Below, one piece after another: positions 36,762 to 47,823 of a DNA stretch of 64,000 nt. The notes below the pieces were generated by a model that was not told the DNA's origin, ran no database searches, and saw only the letters and a program-made list of their open reading frames with translations. Origin of the DNA: Rhizomucor pusillus (taxonomy: Eukaryota; Mucoromycota; Mucoromycetes; Mucorales; Lichtheimiaceae). How positions within the stretch are numbered: position 1 is the first letter of the stretch; each line of letters opens with the position of its first letter. The DNA is taken from the NCBI GenBank assembly GCA_900175165.2, contig FWWN02000568.1, forward strand, positions 23,322 to 87,321, in the 5' to 3' direction. The translations under genes were made by a program, and so were the position numbers.

Positions 36762-39700
36762 ATGGATCTGCACAAGTTCTTCAATTCAAGCAACAAGGCT
36801 GAAAAGAAGGCAAGTCATTCGAGAAGAAGCAACCAATGCATAGACTGACGTGATCCGAAACAGCCTACTTCTGATCACGGCTCCACACGCACTTCTTCAG
36901 GTACGATAAATGCTGCGTTGTATATATCTGACTCTGCTTACACATGCTCAACGTCTGTTAGGAGACGGATCCAACAAAGGCGATGACGACGACTTGTAAG
37001 TACTGACTGTGCAATCGAGTTGTATACACGATACTCACAGTGTCTTCTCTAAAGCCAGGTGACTCCTATGCCACCGAAAGGCAGAAAACGCAAAGCTACC
37101 GACGACGACGAAAACCAGCTGAGTGATGCTGTTGAAAACAATAACAAGAAACAAAAACAGAAACAGGCGCAAGAGATTGATCCAAAGGACTTTTTCGCCG
37201 CTGCAAAAAAGTCATCCGCCAAACCAAAGGCACCGAAATCACGTGCGACGCCAGTAAATGTCACGGAAACAAATGCTCGTAACATGGACGTTAAGCAAGA
37301 AAATAAGCCAAAGGAGACAGAAAAGAAGGTGGATTTGACTGTGGACGACGCGAAAACAACCAAAGACAGTGCGCAGATTGCGATCGATTTGACAAAAGAC
37401 GAGACCAGCAAGACTGAGATAACCAGCAAGATCACAGAGTCGACTATCATTAAAAAGGAGAAGGAAGTTGAGGAGGTCAAAGTAGCAGGAAACTCGGAGA
37501 AGCACAATTCGACACTAGTGACAGTAAAAGATGAAAAAGGAACATCGTCTGTAAACAACCCCATCGTTACCAGCGATGCATCTGTTTCCAAAAACAGGCA
37601 TGAAAATACACCAAAACTTGAGCAAGAAGCCGAAGTGGAGAATTCTGGACAGAATACAACAAGGTAAAACGATAGTCGCTCCCCAAGGTACATGATCGGT
37701 ACTAATCTGAACATTTGAAATAGCCGCCCAGTATCATTGAAAGCTGAGGGTCCACGAGCACTTGGAACTCGGCGTCTCCCAAGAGGGCAAACTAGTTGCT
37801 TGAAGGGTATAATCATTGCTTTCACTGGAGTACTCGATACGATGACAAACGACACTGCAGTGGATATTGTCAAGAGATACGGAGGGTAAATCACACTCTA
37901 GTTATTGGATTCTTAGTCCTCGTTTGTAACAATATTTTGTAGACAAATTACGAGTGACGTTACCAATTTGACAACGCATTTAATTCGAGGACGAAATGCT
38001 GCAACGGCCAATGTCGCCAAGGCCAAAAAGTTCAACATCAAAATTCTTGATGAAGATGGCTTTTACAAACTCGTTGAAAATTCTCGACCAGCACCGACTA
38101 CAGCTGTTGTTGCATCACCTTCAAATGGCAAAGGAAAACAGAAGGTCGGACCGGCTGCGAATGCTACTCAACAGTATGTGCTCGCAAGATTTTGATCTAT
38201 CAGTATTAGAGATGTAACTTCAGTCTTGTAGATCTACAGCCCAATTGTGGACCGACAAATATCGACCGAAAACTATCAACGAAATAATGGGCAATAAGGA
38301 GATTGTGAAACGCATTTCAAACTGGCTTGAGAACTGGCAAAAGAGCTATAGATCGGGCTTTCCCAAAACCAAGACGGACGATGGAATAGGCGGTTACAAG
38401 GCGGTGTTAATAAGCGGTCCTCCTGGTATCGGCAAGACGACAGCGGCGCATGTTATTGGAGTCACGCATGGATACGAAGTGCTTGAATATAATGCCAGTG
38501 ATGTACGAAGTAAAAAGGCATTGGAGGATAACATTCTTGAAATGATCGACAACAGAACGATGACCGAGTTTTTAAACGGCAGTGCAAAACAGGTACGATC
38601 ATGCAACTGATGAGCATTATCTGCATTAGTCTAATTATTGTGTAGGTCAAGGAGAGGAAGAAGGTCCTACTGGTTATGGACGAAGTTGACGGCATGTCCG
38701 GTGGCGATCGAGGCGGTTCAGTTGAGCTAGCTGCAATGATCAAAAAGTCAAAAATACCGATTATATGTATTTGCAACGATGTCAGATCTCAAAAGGTTGC
38801 GCCCATACTTCGGGTCTGCTACGATGCACGCTTCAAACGGTGAGGGAATTTGTGATACGGATAGCGATGCTTAAATCCATTGCTAACTACGATAAAGCAC
38901 CCCAGCCAAACAGTTGCTGGCCAGATTCATGACTATCGCACACAGGTAAATATATACCAGAGTTAGCAGGAAAAAAAGAATAAGATTACTAAGTCGTTAC
39001 TCTAGAGAAAAGCTAAGCATCTCGCCAGCCGCCATCGAAGAACTTGTCAATGCAACTGGCAATGATATTCGACAGATTACTAATATCCTTTCAACCTATC
39101 GCCTATCCGCTGAAAAGCTGGACGTGAATCAAGCAAAAGCACTGTAAGTTAAACTGTAACTGAGTCTTAGCAATCAGCTCACTCTTTCTTTTCGCAATGG
39201 GAAGTGGTAAGACGAACGAAAAGAATACGCAAATGAACATATTCGATGTACCACGCACGCTTTTCAATTCTTCATCGTCGAGAGAGTTGAGTCTCGCTCA
39301 AAAGCAAGAGATCTACTTCCAAGACTATAGTCTTGTGCCTTTAATGGTTGCCGTAAGCATTAAAGTTTGCCACATTAAAGCAGCGTTGATCGCACTAATT
39401 ATCACGGAAATTTGCCAGGAAAACTATCCAAGCTGTATTCCAGACAAAGCAACTCGTCTAGCAAAGACAGGGAATCCCAAAGAAATTGCTACCTTGGAAA
39501 TGAAGCTTTACGCAGAAGCTGCCGAGTCAATAGCTGATGGTGATATGATCGATGCAGCCATTCATGGGTAAATATATAAGACATTCAGATTGTTGTAAAT
39601 ATGTCTCGCTCACCATTGTGACAACAGGAGCGTTCTAGAATATTCACTTTTGCCTGTCCATTCGATCTTCTCATGCATTCGTCCGGCTGCGTCCGTATGC

Positions 39701-40384
39701 GGCACTGTTACTGGAAGGACAAACTTCCCTTCGTAAGTATATACTAGCTAATCATGATACGGCAGTGTTATCTCAATATTTGTAATAGTTGGTTGGGCCA
39801 GAATTCAAAGGCCGGCAAACACCAGCGTCTGCTCGAAGACATGCAGGCGCGTATGCGATTGACGACAGCAACAAACAAGGATGGAATTCGACAAGATTAC
39901 ATACCCGCCCTGAACCAGCGAATATTTTCCTATGTAAAAGACGTACGTATTTATTAGTGACAATAGAGGACTGGATTACTCAAAGGCACCGATTTACGTT
40001 TTCACAGGAAAAATACGAAGATGCGATCAAAGTGATGGATGCATATCATTTGGAACGAGAAACGCTGGAAACTTTGAGCGACTTTGATATGTCTGGCAAA
40101 AAGCCGCTCAGTCAGCTATCTGCAAAGCAAAAGAGAGCATTCAGTAAGATGTAAGGGGCTGGAGTAAGGCTTATTAAAAATGAGAGTACTAGAATGCGTT
40201 TCTGCTTTCCAGGTACAACGGCTCGCCGCATCCTACGGTCATTCAAGTCGGGCTGTCAGGAATCAAGAAGGGCAAAGGCACGAAAGGCAACGCTGCTGTT
40301 GATATCCAAGACTCTGACGAAGAATCGGATGATCGATACTACGGTGGCTATGCATCTGAAGAAGATGAGATCTTCGACGCATGA
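36762..40384 (+). CDS. RFC1: Replication factor C large subunit
   Basis: Rfc1 is the largest subunit of the clamp loader that places PCNA on DNA. Sixteen exons give about 910 residues: 36762-36809, 36864-36900, 36962-36995, 37055-37663, 37724-37885, 37943-38173, 38232-38592, 38646-38839, 38898-38945, 39006-39143, 39205-39352, 39419-39567, 39628-39732, 39789-39942, 40008-40150, 40213-40384. The N-terminus MDLHKFFN is the PCNA-binding PIP-like motif of Rfc1. A long Lys/Glu-rich disordered part follows, then a BRCT domain (LKGIIIAFTGVLDT to LDEDGFYKLV), the AAA+ domain (Walker A GPPGIGKTT, NASDVRSK, Walker B LLVMDEVDGMSGGDRGG) and the Rfc1 C-terminal region (YSLVPLMV-ENYPS, FPSWLGQNSK), ending with an acidic tail. 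Intron 1 has a GC donor (AAG-GCAAGT). Exons 1-3 are only 48, 37 and 34 bases. The eleventh intron (39353-39418) is 66 bases, in frame and stop-free. Confidence 0.95.
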
Positions 40385-41035
40385 ATTTGTCCCAATTACC
40401 CCGCATAGTAGATTGCCGTCGGTTTTGCTGATTGCAATCGCTACAATCTTCAACTACATCTTTAAATATCGTTGTTGTTGATATTACATTTAAATGTTCC
40501 TGTTTCTTTATATCTATCTATTGTCCATGATGCTGCTTCTCTAAGACTTCTTCTCGGTTGATATTCGTGTATTCAAATAACTTTATCTTAACAAAAATGG
40601 AGGCATAGAAGCATATATCCTCCTGGGTAGAGTGCTCAATGGAGCGTTGAAGAAACAATGAGAATTGAAAGATTAATCGGATGTCCTGAATACGATATCA
40701 TGTGAAAGTGCGTGGAAAGGTCGGACTAGCCAAAGCTTAATGGATTGCTTGTAGTTCCCCATGCGGCTACATAACTCAGACATAGTAGTATCCCCCGTCA
40801 GAGCTACTATTTTGTATTAAAATAACAATCATGCAAAGAAAAGCCGGCTTGAATATGCAGGCAACCACTGTATTTTTTCATTAAGTATTTGTATGCACGT
40901 AATTTGCAAGGGTGTATAATAGCGGAGGAGGAGGGAAGAGCACTTGTATGTTAGTTAGCGTACTCTCAGTGGATACTTCTACGGATAACCGATAACTGCA
41001 GAAAGATGTAAGGTGTAAGGTGTAAGGTAGGGGAA
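40385..41035. other. Convergent 3' flanks of RFC1 and the GT32 gene
   Basis: No gene seen. Near 41006-41028 there is a short tandem repeat, about three copies of GTAAGGT/GTGTAAG, just after the stop of the glycosyltransferase gene. Confidence 0.5.
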
Positions 41036-42235
41036 TTACCAACCGGTGATATTTTTATGAATATTTTCCAAGAACAAGAACAATGACCCTGGCTCCTTCT
41101 TCCATTGGTTGTGCCAGTGATATGCAAATATTTGTAGTAACCGATCCCGCGGGAAGTCTGTTTCAATGAATGCATTCGGCATAGAGTTGCTTGGTTTGCA
41201 AACCATCGGATCGGTGAAGCACCAGGGAACGACCGACCAAGGCTTGATGCCATGGTGTAAAAGTCTTCGGTATATGCGGTAGTATAGGTATCCTCCCCAG
41301 TCTATAGTGCCTTTGCGTGGCAACGGGCCGTTGGCCATCTCTGACAGCATTTCACAAAGATACGGTGATTTTTGCTTGAAATGCATGAATGCGCCGTTGA
41401 AAGGGAAACCATTAGGTTGGAAACAATCCCATTGCGATAGCCATTCGTGTTCAAACAATGGAGACATGTCTCGGATCAGGAGCGAATCCATATCGAACCA
41501 CATGCCGCCGTAACGATAAATCACCAGCAAACGGATCAAGTCTCCGTCGAGGTAACCGTACTGATCGTTGAAATCCAAGTGCGGCGATGCTTCCATGGGC
41601 GTCCCTTTTGACAGTTCGCGAGCGTCGTACAACTTAATTTCTAGTCGATCGCCGACGTGAGCTTTGATATCTTGAATGACAGGTGAGACGCCTAGATCGC
41701 CGTTTGACCACAAGTATAGTATAGAATTTTCGTTTTGCGTCGCAAAGAATGATCGCAACGCTGCAAGCTGTTTGGGTCCGACAGGTGCCAAATCGGCTCT
41801 CCAGTAGGCGTGGTAAATACTCTTTGAGGATGCGTTGCCATGATTTTCGGGAATAGGCTGGATCGTTGCAGCAAAATCGTAGCAGTCGTAGCCGTCCAAG
41901 AGTGCAACGCCTGGTGTGATATCGTATACGTATTCTGAGGTGCCCTGGATGTACGGACTGTCTTTTGGTAATTCGTCAAAGCAGCCTCCAAGATCGCCGT
42001 AGTAGGCATCTTCAGAATGTGAGAGCCAGTTACGAATATAGATTCTAACATTGAGCTGGACGGAAAATACAGCAAGGAAAACAATGGCGCCCAGGATAAT
42101 GGCAAGGAGAGACCATTTGATTATGGTAGACAGTCGCCATCGTTTACGTCGCAGGTACGTCGCTGTGCCGCCGCCAAGTCGAGAGTACGCTTGCGGATCT
42201 GACAATCGCAGCATGTCTCGGATCCGTCGCAGCAT
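41036..42235 (-). CDS. GT32-type glycosyltransferase, type II membrane protein
   Basis: A 399-residue intronless protein. A basic cytosolic N-terminus is followed by one membrane helix (IIKWSLLAIILGAIVFLAVFSV, about residues 38-60), so the enzyme should face the Golgi lumen. The catalytic domain shows the DXD glycosyltransferase motif RYGGMWFDMDSLL, with YGYLDGDLIRLLVIYRYGG upstream, typical of GT32 (Och1/capsule-associated) enzymes. A WGGYLYYRIYRRL segment and AYHWHNQWK near the end match the family's C-terminal His motif. The donor is a nucleotide sugar; acceptor and linkage are unknown. It is divergent from the mitochondrial protein gene, sharing about 450 bases of promoter. Confidence 0.87.
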   Translation of the reverse strand: MLRRIRDMLRLSDPQAYSRLGGGTATYLRRKRWRLSTIIKWSLLAIILGAIVFLAVFSVQLNVRIYIRNWLSHSEDAYYGDLGGCFDELPKDSPYIQGTSEYVYDITPGVALLDGYDCYDFAATIQPIPENHGNASSKSIYHAYWRADLAPVGPKQLAALRSFFATQNENSILYLWSNGDLGVSPVIQDIKAHVGDRLEIKLYDARELSKGTPMEASPHLDFNDQYGYLDGDLIRLLVIYRYGGMWFDMDSLLIRDMSPLFEHEWLSQWDCFQPNGFPFNGAFMHFKQKSPYLCEMLSEMANGPLPRKGTIDWGGYLYYRIYRRLLHHGIKPWSVVPWCFTDPMVCKPSNSMPNAFIETDFPRDRLLQIFAYHWHNQWKKEPGSLFLFLENIHKNITGW

Positions 42236-42685
42236 TGTGAGAGCCTTTGTGTTTTGGGTTCAAGTTTTAGGAGAAAGAGAGAGACTTCTGTTCACACGAC
42301 GGACAACGCACACAAAGAGCAGCTGCTCCCTCCCTTCCGGAACCTTTCTGCTTGGCGTTGAGAGCCATGAGTTTGAATGTCCGTCGCACAAAAGGTGTCA
42401 CAGGAAAACAGGCACAAGCAAAACGGCTGTTCATTGTATCCCTGCCCAAATGAGCGCATTTGCTAGTAGGCTACAAAGTGGCAGATCTACATTGTCCATG
42501 GTTTGATAGCATCAAGGTTTACGTAGATCTTGCAGTAGATGATGTGATGAAACTCTGACTTTTAAGATTTCCTGTTCAATATTCTCGTCACGCTGGGTCA
42601 AAAACGGGGTATCGGTAAAGTTTGGGTTTCCCGACAGAGAGTAACGTCATTCTGTTCTGACTCACCCACCTTACGCTCACACACC

Positions 42686-43588
42686 ATGCTCCTGGTACGC
42701 CAACAGCCCATGAGACAGCTACGGCAAACAGCATTCAACGCTTGCACACGCAGCAGCAGAGCTCTCGCCGGGTCATGCAACCGTCGTTTTTATTCATCGT
42801 CTTATCGAGATCGCAACAGTGACAACGACGGCAGTAACAACGGTCAAGCAAAGGATAGCAATAAGCTGGCACCCGACAACAACAAAGGCGCCATTCGCAC
42901 TGAATCTCCCGAGAGACTTTCGTTCATGCCAGTAATCAACTTGCCAGAAGCCGAGTTTGCGCACAACGCATTTTTCTCTTTGCATAGACCTTTGCTGGGC
43001 TTATCACTGGATGAGGAACGATCGTTCTTTTCTCAACATCACCAACGCCAGCCTCCTAACCATATACAAAAAATGCTGGGTATCCAACCACAACAGCAGC
43101 ACACCGACGAGCATTCTGAACAAGATGGTAAGTGCAAGGTCATGACAAGGAATACACAATGGTAGATTGCTTACAAACACGCTGTTAATAAAGATGAAGT
43201 TGCTGAATACATGATGCAGCTGCGTCCCTTTGAGCCTCCAAACGATCTCTCCGTCGAAAACAAAAGCAGACACGATGAACAACACGGAAGCGGCGTCACG
43301 ATTTCGTTTGAAGATGGCTCGTTGGAAGAGTTTGAAGGATTCAACTCGAACCATACATTACCAATGTATTATATGCCAGACAGCGAAGAGATCGTTGACT
43401 ATCTGAAAGCAATCCAAGACAAGCTCCAGTTACAAGGATATACAATTGGCAGGCGCCGGAGAATGATGACGGTACCTGCATTGTTGGCCCGGAAAAGGAC
43501 AATGCTCTTGCAGCAACAACACAGACAGCGGTCTCGACGAGAACGCGTCGTTTCTAGACTATTACTCGATAGAAGGCATTGCAAATGA
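42686..43588 (+). CDS. Unassigned protein with mitochondrial presequence
   Basis: No family recognised. Two exons, 42686-43127 and 43194-43588, give 278 residues. The first 40 residues are rich in Arg and Ser without acidic residues, and RRFYSSSY looks like a mitochondrial processing site (R, then F-Y/S). The middle is Asn/Asp/Gln-rich and disordered. A conserved-looking part follows the intron (EYMMQLRPFEPPND, EEFEGF, EIVDYLKAIQDKLQLQGY), and the C-terminus is very basic (RRRRMM, RQRSRRERVVSRLL), consistent with RNA or ribosome binding in the matrix. That role is inference only. Confidence 0.72.
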
Positions 43589-43896
43589 TTTTTCCACTCT
43601 ACTACAACTTTACGACTCTGAATTTTTCCTGTTTCCTCGTAATCTTTGTACAGACCCGCGTGCTCTTTCATTTTCACCCCTCTTTTTTTTCCATCTACAC
43701 CCTCGATTCCTGACACTCATTGCAATTGATATGATTGTTTGTGAGTAAAAGATCTCGACATGAAAACTCCAGTGTAATGTAGGTCCGATGTAGGCTGATA
43801 TTCTGAAGAAGCTGCTAAAATTTCATGCGAGTATGTACTTCCGATCTCGCAAAGAAAAATGAAAAGGGCCTGTGTTCCCATCGTCAGTTACACAAG

Positions 43897-43905
43897 TATA
43901 TATAG
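43897..43905 (+). promoter_or_regulatory. TATA box of RAX1-like gene
   Basis: TATATATAGG-type box about 125 bases upstream of the ATG at 44026, followed by a pyrimidine-rich leader and a CCGCCATGG start context. Confidence 0.55.
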
Positions 43906-44025
43906 GCATTTGAGCTCCTAACTTTTTTGTCGAGCGTGCAGCCACCAAACTACAACTCCTTGCGATGCCTTTTGCCTTTTGATTCCACTCCTTTTCCCGA
44001 TTACCTTTAACCACCATTCACCGCC

Positions 44026-45603
44026 ATGGCGTCCACTCCGAGCACTCAACCCCATTTACTGCAGCGGCAGCCGACTCTTACAGCGTACACCGATATCCTC
44101 GACGATTTCCAAGATGGAGGAGGACGAGGAGGACCAAAGCGGCAGTGGAGTATCCGGCAAGCAAACAGCCGGCTACAGTCGCATGGACTCGAAGCAGCGC
44201 TGGAGAGCGATCTGAGCCTGCAGCTGCAAGAAGAGAAAGAACGTGGGATACCAATGACAGTGCTGTCGTCGCCTGTTGATAGTCCAACAACGAGTAGTAG
44301 TCGCCGCCGACAATCAAATAACCCGTATCTCAGCAGCACGTTGCTTTCACCACCCACGACGCCTCCTGCAAACCGCACACAGGCAAAGCACAAGATGTAC
44401 GGATTTGAAGATCCGGACCCCTTTTCAGTTGCGCCCATGGAAGCGTGGCAAGAAATGAAGGATTACAATTTGCGAACAAACGGGTTACCGACGCTGGATC
44501 AAATGATGCGGATCTCTACACGTGCGCCGTTAACACAAGCGAACTTCGCTGCGTTCTTGAAATGCCGCGGTGTGCAGCAGAATTTGAATTTCCTGCTTGA
44601 ATTGGAGACACACGATAAGCTTTGGCGGGCGTATGTAAACAGCATTCGACGACAGACGAGGATGGATAGCATGCCCGGTTCTGAGCGAGTATCACGGTTT
44701 CTCGAAAGCGTTGCCGAGAAACCAGCCAATACCAAAGATACCATGATGATGATGTACAGCAATGCCGGCGGAGGTGATTATGACTACAGAGAGACGCCCG
44801 ACACTGAAGATCTGCTTAACGGCGGCGGCACACCTCGTTCAAACTACTTCCCTAGCGATATCCATGGTACCAACCATAATAGTAATAATAATAATACTTA
44901 TGCATCGCGAACACCACAGGGCAAAAACGGCCAATCACTGACCCGACATGATCTATGCCAGAACGCTACGCGGATATACCGCACGTTTTGCTCGCAATTC
45001 GATGCTGCACAGCCTATCCTGCTGCCTGATGACCATCGAGCTGCGCTCGAAGAGTTGGTTGAGAAGCACCGACGACCAGAGCCTATTGTATTCGAGTCGG
45101 CAAAATCGCACGTGTTTGAAATCCTAAACGTCTTTTACTACCCGCAATTTGTCGATTCTGTCTTGTACACAAACATCAGCGTGGCTACAGCCCGCATTCT
45201 GCTTGCGCTCGGAATACTCCTTCTCACGTTTGCATTTGCACTCGAGCTCAGTCTCGTGTTCCTCGATCACGGCACAATGCGGACACGGTGGTGGGCAATG
45301 CTGCCTTTCTTGTTTGGATGGTCGGCACTGCTATCCGGTTTCTCACATTTTGCTTTCTGGCTCGCATTCATTGGCAAGAGGTAAACGATAGTAGGAATAG
45401 AAAAGGGTTGCTACCGAAAAGATTGATAGTTTTCTTTTATTAGCGAAACAGGCTTTTTGGTGTACACGAGTGTGGAGGACAAGACTGTTATCAATATCCA
45501 CCGCAAGCGCGGGTTCCTGTTCATGGCGGGCATCCTCGTGCTCTCGGTAATTGCAACCATTATCTTTTGCTTTATTCCCGGAACTCGTTTACATGCTACG
45601 TAG
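44026..45603 (+). CDS. RAX1: Rax1-like protein: RGS domain plus C-terminal membrane helices
   Basis: Yeast Rax1 marks division or bud sites with Rax2 and has an RGS-like domain followed by membrane helices. Two exons, 44026-45380 and 45444-45603, give about 504 residues. A disordered N-terminus precedes an RGS fold split by a long insertion: first half LPTLDQMMRISTRAPLTQANF to LNFLLELETHDKLWRAY, second half RIYRTFCSQF to FVDSVL. Between them lie about 115 residues rich in Asn, Gly and Met. Three hydrophobic helices follow (around TARILLALGILLLTFAFAL, WAMLPFLFGWSALLSGF and FLFMAGILVLSVIATIIF). The order and helix count match Rax1. Its role in polarity here is inferred. Confidence 0.88.
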
Positions 45604-45838
45604 AATCTGTTTTCTTCTTTTACTTATCATTTATTGTTCCTTCTTTTGCTGCTGCTGCTGCTCTGGAAGCAGTATTGTCCTGAGTCATCATCCCCTCTTT
45701 GTGTAAACTAAACGCTTAAACGTGAGAAAAAAGGCTAAAGAAAGATTATTGTTGAATCACAGACTTATTATTGTCGTCGCTTATCGTATCAGTTTCGTCG
45801 TTGTTCCATTACTGTCTATTTCTCGAGCTTGAACCCCA

Positions 45839-46985
45839 ATGACGGCAATTACGATCGAAGACATCCACGCAGCTGCATCGCTCATTAATGTCCACCGCAC
45901 CCCTGTCGCGACATGCTCGACCCTTGATGCCATGGTGACCGACAAGGTCGGACAGCCGGTACGCTTGCACTTTAAGTGTGAATTGCTGCAAAAAACTGGA
46001 TGTATGTCGTAAAACAAATGAATTGTTTTAACAAGATGAATGATATTCATCATATGAATTGGGTTAGCCTTCAAGTTCCGTGGCGCATCCAACGCGGTTA
46101 TGCGTCTGACAGAACAAGATGCCCAAAAGGGTGTCGTGACTCATTCGTCCGGCAACCACGCACAGGCACTTGCACTCGCCGCAAAGAAGCGCGGTATACC
46201 TGCATACATTGTCATGCCAAACAACGCACCCGAGGTCAAAAAAGAGGCGGTCCGAGGCTACGGGGCTAAAATCATTGAATGCGAACCGACGCAGGAGGCA
46301 CGGGAAGCGATGGTAAGAAGATGGTGGAACGCATGTAATTTCTATTTCTGGCTGACATTATTTATTTTGGCAGGCTGCCAAGGTAATTCAAGAAACGGGT
46401 GCGACGTTGATCCATCCGTTCGAGAACCCTCACGTCATCCAAGGCCAAGGCACGATCGCGATGGAATTACTCGAGCAGATTGGAGAGCAGCAACGGTCTC
46501 TGGATGCATTGATTGTACCTGTAGGCGGAGGAGGCATGCTCTCGGGCTGCTCAGTGGCCACCAGGGCATTGAGCCCACACACAAGGATCTTTGCAGCCGA
46601 ACCAGAAAAGGTCAACGACGCGTATCGAACATTTGAATCAAAGACTCGCCAGTCCAATCCTCCAGGAACACAGTCGGTCGCAGACGGTCTGCTCACGAAT
46701 CTCGGCGAGGCTGCATTCTCCATTGTCCTCGACAAGGTCGAGCATGTGTTTACTGTCACTGAAGCGCAAATCATTCATGCTATGCAGCTGGTATGGAGCC
46801 GCATGAAACTTTGCATTGAGCCCAGCGCTGGCGTCGGCGTAGCTGTCGCACTTTACAACCCAGAGTTCCACGACACTGTTAGAAAACATAACCTTACTGA
46901 TATCGGCATTATACTCTGCGGTGGCAATGTAGATATCACTCGCGCAATCAAATTATTTCAAGAATACCAGAACAACGAGCAATAA
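45839..46985 (+). CDS. srr1: Serine racemase / PLP-dependent serine-threonine dehydratase family
   Basis: A 339-residue fold-type II PLP enzyme. Three exons: 45839-46001, 46068-46312 and 46374-46985. The PLP lysine is Lys57 in KTGSFKFRGA, a motif created across intron 1 (the serine codon is split). SSGNHAQALA binds the cofactor phosphate or substrate, and VGGGGMLSG is the glycine loop that cradles the PLP phosphate. AAEPEKVNDA fits the divalent-metal site (Glu and Asp) of eukaryotic serine racemases. Length matches serine racemase and yeast Sry1, and is shorter than threonine deaminases that carry a regulatory ACT-like domain. Possible reactions are serine racemization or deamination of serine, threonine or 3-hydroxyaspartate; sequence alone does not choose among them. 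Confidence 0.93.
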
Positions 46986-47823
46986 TGAAAAATCAATCAA
47001 TTGTTCGTTGTTCCAGCTCCCCTTCTTGATGAACGTGTATGCTATCAATTTATGGGAATATGTCGAGGTGATGAGTAGAGAACATTTGCGGTCGGGATCA
47101 CCCTATTTGTACTGCAATTGAATCAGTTTCGAACCTTTTGAAGAAGTATATTGACATGTCGCCATCGAGATTTAATTTGTTTCAAGCACTTAACATTTTC
47201 CATGCCGCAAACTGGCGGATGGTTCCAAGCGACGCAAATAATTTCTTAATGAGTAAAGTCTTGGTATTGGAAGTTATCGTTAACGACGTACCCGTTGGAC
47301 TAAAAACGTGTTAATTTGTATCATACGACTACCGCTAATTCAACAAGTTTTCGAAAAACGTAGATTGCCACCTTTTCGCGCTTGCCAAATAGCTAAGATA
47401 ATGCAAAATCCCAGATGTGTCCGTGATCGAATTATCTAAATATCCTGCCAAGGGATCTTGTAGACAATGGTTCATATCATCGGCAGCACGAACGCCTTAA
47501 TCAATGTTGCGTATTCGGCAAGGAAGGATGGGCCTCGTGATCCCAATCTCAAATTGGTTTTCTCCGGGCAACAGGCTTCCTTCCATAGATACTTATGCAA
47601 TTAGCGAGATTCTCTGATTTCCATTTTTCCGTCTTATAAATTGTAAGGCGGTCGTCCTATCGATATTTCTGAGACAGTTTTCTATCCCAAAAATACAACG
47701 AATATCCATGATCCCTTTTCCGATTGTCAGGCGCAAATTTGAATTCAAAAACCGATGGGGTTTGAACTTGTGCCATATGAACTCCCAGCAGGTTAGTTTA
47801 TTCTCTTGGGTTCCTAAGTGATC
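46986..47823. other. Intergenic, no gene seen
   Basis: 3' flank of the serine racemase gene and upstream region of Lunapark. No long open frame and no tRNA-like cloverleaf was recognised. Confidence 0.5.

Noticed and set aside
36590..36796. Minus-strand frame over the RFC1 start
   Set aside because: Shadow frame; the plus strand holds the PIP motif and splice sites.
37049..37894. 281-codon minus-strand frame
   Set aside because: Antisense shadow of RFC1 exons 4 and 5, which show correct splice sites and BRCT motifs.
41006..41028. Short GTAAGGT tandem repeat as a CRISPR-like or telomere-like array
   Set aside because: Only about three copies of seven bases without spacers, and unlike a telomere repeat array.
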